Source of the DNA: JBLHRE01 sp047625765
Lineage (GTDB): Bacteria > Bacteroidota > Bacteroidia > Flavobacteriales > JBLHRE01
Direction of reading: 5' to 3'
Assembly (NCBI GenBank): GCA_047625765.1
Contig: JBLHRE010000029.1
Location: forward strand, 1 to 15,485
Length of the DNA stretch: 15,485 nt
Shown: one piece after another, positions 13,256-15,485 of the stretch
Layout of the letters: every line of letters starts with the position of its first letter
Position numbering within the stretch: position 1 is the first letter of the stretch
Program-made: the position numbers and the translations under genes
Notes under the pieces: generated by a model
Told to the model about the DNA's origin: nothing
The model's input: only the letters and a program-made list of their open reading frames with translations
Database searches by the model: none

Positions 13256-15199
13256 TCAAACATCAATCTTAGCGTATTTTGCATTTTTCTCGATAAACTC
13301 TCTACGTGGCGGAACATCATCTCCCATCAACATCGCAAATACTCTATCTGCTTCTGCAGCACTATCGATAGTTACTTGACGTAACGTTCTGAAATCTGGG
13401 TTCATTGTTGTATCCCACAACTGCGTAGCGTTCATCTCTCCAAGACCTTTGTAACGTTGTACACCTACAGATCCTTCTTTGTTTCCTCCAATTTGAGTAA
13501 CTAACTTATCGCGTTGGTTATCGTTCCAAGCATACTCTTGCTTAGCTCCTTTTTTAACCAGGTATAAAGGTGGAGTGGCAATATAGATGTAACCATTTTC
13601 AATCAACTCCTTCATGTATCTAAAGAAGAAAGTTAAAATTAAGGTCGCAATGTGAGAACCATCAACATCGGCATCACACATAATTACGATCTTATGGTAA
13701 CGCAATTTAGTTATGTTTAAGGCTTTCGAATCCTCTTCAGTTCCAATAGTTAAACCCAAAGCGGTAAACATATTCTTGATTTCTTCATTTTCAAAAACAC
13801 GGTACATCATTGCTTTTTCAACGTTCAAAATCTTACCACGTAATGGAAGAATTGCTTGAAAATTCCTATCCCGACCTTGCTTAGCCGTTCCACCTGCCGA
13901 ATCTCCCTCGACAAGAAAAATTTCACATTTTTCCGGATCTCTTTCAGAACAGTCAGATAGTTTACCCGGCAGCCCCGTTGCTGATAAAACGTTTTTACGC
14001 TGTACCATTTCGCGGGCTTTTCTTGCGGCTTGCCTTGCTTTTGCTGCCAAAACCACTTTAGAGATTATCTGCCTAGCATCTTTTGGATTTTCCTCCAAAT
14101 AGTAATTCAGCATTTCACCTACCAACTGGTCAACAGCTCCAGAAACCTCGCGGTTACCTAATTTAGTTTTTGTTTGACCTTCGAACTGTGGTTCCATCAC
14201 TTTAACAGAAATAACTCCTGTTAAACCTTCGCGGAAATCATCACCAGCAATTTCAACTTTCTCTTTCTCCAACATCCCAGATTTATCTGCGTATGCCTTT
14301 AAAGTTCTTGTTAATGCTCTTCTAAAACCTGCAAGGTGGGTTCCACCTTCATGTGTATTAATGTTGTTAACGTAAGAGTGGATATTTTCTCCGTAAGTGG
14401 TGTTATAGTGCATTGCAACTTCAACAGGAATACCATTCTTCTCTCCTTCCATGTGAATGACCTTGTCGATCAATTTCTCACGGTTCTCATCCAGCAACTC
14501 TACAAACTCTTCCAATCCTCTGTCAGAATAGAAATGTTCGCTTATATCAACTCCTTCATCATCCTGTCGTCTTCTATCCGTTAGGTTCAAGTTAATCCCT
14601 TTATTTAGAAAGGACAACTCACGCAAACGTGCAGAAAGAATATCAAATTTATATTCAGACTCTATAAAAATAGTTGCGTCTGGCTTAAAGTGGATTATAG
14701 TACCACGTTTGTCTGTTTCGCCAACAACCTTTAATTCTGTTTGCGGAACCCCAATCGAAAACTCCATTTCATAAATTTTTCCATCTTTATGAACCTCAGC
14801 TTTTAAGAAACTAGAAAGCGCGTTTACACAGGATACACCAACACCGTGCAATCCACCAGAAACTTTATAAGAGTCTTTATCGAATTTACCCCCTGCATGA
14901 AGCACGGTCAATACTACCTCTAGAGCAGATTTCCCTTCTTTTTCGTGCATATCGACTGGGATACCACGGCCATCATCTTCTACAGTAATACTATTGTCTT
15001 CATTGATGAAAACTTTGATATCCGAACAATGTCCAGCAAGCGCCTCATCGATCGAGTTATCTACAACTTCGTAAACCAAATGGTGCAGTCCTTTTTGACC
15101 AATATCACCAATATACATGGCAGGACGTTTACGTACCGCTTCCAATCCTTCTAGTACCTGAATACTATCAGCACTATACTCTTTTCCTGCTTCGCTCAT
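13256..15199 (-). CDS. gyrB: DNA gyrase subunit B
   Basis: The 647-residue protein is the ATPase subunit of the A2B2 type II topoisomerase that introduces negative supercoils. The GHKL domain shows Glu44 and Asn48 (YEVVDNSID), DDGRGIP (75-81) and GGLHGVG (115-121). The transducer region follows with QTKTKLGN (342-349). The TOPRIM domain has EGDSAGG (431-437), PLRGKILNVEKA (452-463) and the metal-binding DADVDGSHI (509-517). The tail motif QRYKGLGEMN (581-590) is intact. The length matches compact bacterial GyrB and lacks the extra ~165-residue insertion of E. coli GyrB. ParE is the main alternative, but the full-length QRYKGLGEMN and overall match favour gyrase. It is monocistronic, with its own promoter and terminator. 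Confidence 0.97.
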   Translation of the reverse strand: MSEAGKEYSADSIQVLEGLEAVRKRPAMYIGDIGQKGLHHLVYEVVDNSIDEALAGHCSDIKVFINEDNSITVEDDGRGIPVDMHEKEGKSALEVVLTVLHAGGKFDKDSYKVSGGLHGVGVSCVNALSSFLKAEVHKDGKIYEMEFSIGVPQTELKVVGETDKRGTIIHFKPDATIFIESEYKFDILSARLRELSFLNKGINLNLTDRRRQDDEGVDISEHFYSDRGLEEFVELLDENREKLIDKVIHMEGEKNGIPVEVAMHYNTTYGENIHSYVNNINTHEGGTHLAGFRRALTRTLKAYADKSGMLEKEKVEIAGDDFREGLTGVISVKVMEPQFEGQTKTKLGNREVSGAVDQLVGEMLNYYLEENPKDARQIISKVVLAAKARQAARKAREMVQRKNVLSATGLPGKLSDCSERDPEKCEIFLVEGDSAGGTAKQGRDRNFQAILPLRGKILNVEKAMMYRVFENEEIKNMFTALGLTIGTEEDSKALNITKLRYHKIVIMCDADVDGSHIATLILTFFFRYMKELIENGYIYIATPPLYLVKKGAKQEYAWNDNQRDKLVTQIGGNKEGSVGVQRYKGLGEMNATQLWDTTMNPDFRTLRQVTIDSAAEADRVFAMLMGDDVPPRREFIEKNAKYAKIDV

Positions 15200-15242
15200 G
15201 CTATATAAATAGTAAGTTTCGTGTTAATTTTAACTAGTCTAA

Positions 15243-15275
15243 CAAATATAACAAAACGCCATAGAAAAAGGCCAA
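15243..15275 (-). promoter_or_regulatory. gyrB promoter (Bacteroidota type)
   Basis: On the minus strand, TATATTTG (15250-15243) matches TAnnTTTG, with TTG (15275-15273) 22 bp upstream. The -33 triplet lies inside the stem of the terminator that ends the upstream gene. The start point would be near 15236, giving a leader of roughly 35 nt before the ATG. Confidence 0.6.
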
Positions 15276-15290
15276 TTTTCATTGGCCTTT
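15265..15290 (-). terminator. Terminator of the outer-membrane protein gene
   Basis: A 10-bp stem (AAAGGCCAAT at 15267-15276 with ATTGGCCTTT at 15281-15290) and a TTTC loop lie about 40 nt after the stop of the gene at the right edge. On the minus strand it runs into five T residues (15269-15265). Confidence 0.8.
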
Positions 15291-15329
15291 CCCTTTATTT
15301 TGTTAACAATAAATCAACAATTTTTAGCG

Positions 15330-15485
15330 CTAAAACTTATAGGTAAATCCTCCCAAAATATTAAAGGCCTGAGATTGATACCCTTCCCATAGGTTGTAAT
15401 TATTTCCTAGCAAATTGTTCGCATTTATAAAGGCCGTTAAATTGTTAGAATAGCGATACTCTAAGCCTAAGTTTCCATCTATAAA
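15330..15485 (-). CDS. Outer-membrane beta-barrel protein, C-terminal fragment (TonB receptor-like)
   Basis: Only the last 51 codons and the TAG are in the window. The peptide alternates aromatic/hydrophobic and polar residues as barrel strands do (LGLEYRYSNNLTAFINANNL, then GNNYNLWEGYQSQAFNILG) and ends GGFTYKF, with the terminal phenylalanine used by the BAM complex to recognise outer-membrane proteins. The NANNLLGNNYNLWEGY stretch resembles the last loop of Bacteroidota TonB-dependent receptors or related porin-like proteins. The gene is co-oriented with gyrB but separated from it by its own terminator. The substrate cannot be told. Confidence 0.75.
   Translation of the reverse strand, partial: FIDGNLGLEYRYSNNLTAFINANNLLGNNYNLWEGYQSQAFNILGGFTYKF

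Noticed and set aside
14336..15154. Open frames antisense to gyrB
   Set aside because: They are shadows of the strongly conserved gyrB frame, lack recognisable domains and have no promoter or RBS support.
1..15485. CRISPR array, insertion sequence, prophage, tRNA or rRNA
   Set aside because: No regularly spaced repeats, terminal inverted repeats, transposase/integrase frames or tRNA cloverleaf candidates were seen on either strand.

Overview
The window reads as an AT-rich chromosomal segment of a Bacteroidota bacterium, most likely a pigmented member of the Flavobacteriales. The signs are a zeaxanthin-type carotenoid operon, promoters of the TTG / TAnnTTTG kind, the order small membrane protein - mutL - rhomboid - rhomboid - endonuclease-like protein, a B12-uptake locus pairing a TonB receptor with a beta-propeller surface lipoprotein, and a compact ~650-residue GyrB. 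No phage, transposon, CRISPR array, tRNA or rRNA is visible. It looks like ordinary core chromosome with one B12 acquisition locus.

Layout. (1) Positions 1-3405, minus strand: a tightly coupled carotenoid operon read crtI - crtB - unknown exported protein - idi - crtZ (cut by the left edge). IPP isomerase supplies precursor, CrtB makes phytoene, CrtI desaturates it to lycopene, and CrtZ would hydroxylate beta-carotene; a lycopene cyclase is expected beyond the edge. (2) 3477-8628, plus strand: one probable operon from a TTG-N22-TAccTTTG promoter. It holds a small tail-anchored protein, MutL, two rhomboid proteases and a membrane-anchored endonuclease/exonuclease/phosphatase protein, and ends at a strong terminator at 8591-8628. 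(3) 8645-11866, plus strand: a cobalamin riboswitch with a visible kissing-loop expression platform, a BtuB-like TonB-dependent receptor, and an overlapping BtuG-like surface lipoprotein, closed by a perfect 22-bp terminator hairpin. (4) 11918-13138: a secreted lipocalin-like protein and a DUF4328 membrane protein, convergent with no base between their stop codons. (5) 13202-15275, minus strand: gyrB with its terminator and a promoter whose -33 box lies inside the terminator stem of the next gene. (6) 15330-15485, minus strand: the last 51 codons of an outer-membrane beta-barrel protein.

Recurring theme: neighbouring genes are joined by one- to four-base start/stop overlaps (ATGA, TAATG, TGATG), so translational coupling is widespread. 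The most noteworthy points are the B12 riboswitch-BtuB-BtuG unit with a base-pairable L5/regulatory-loop contact, the unexplained exported protein inside the carotenoid operon, and a MutL whose C-terminal endonuclease motifs are altered. I found no clearly new multi-gene system.
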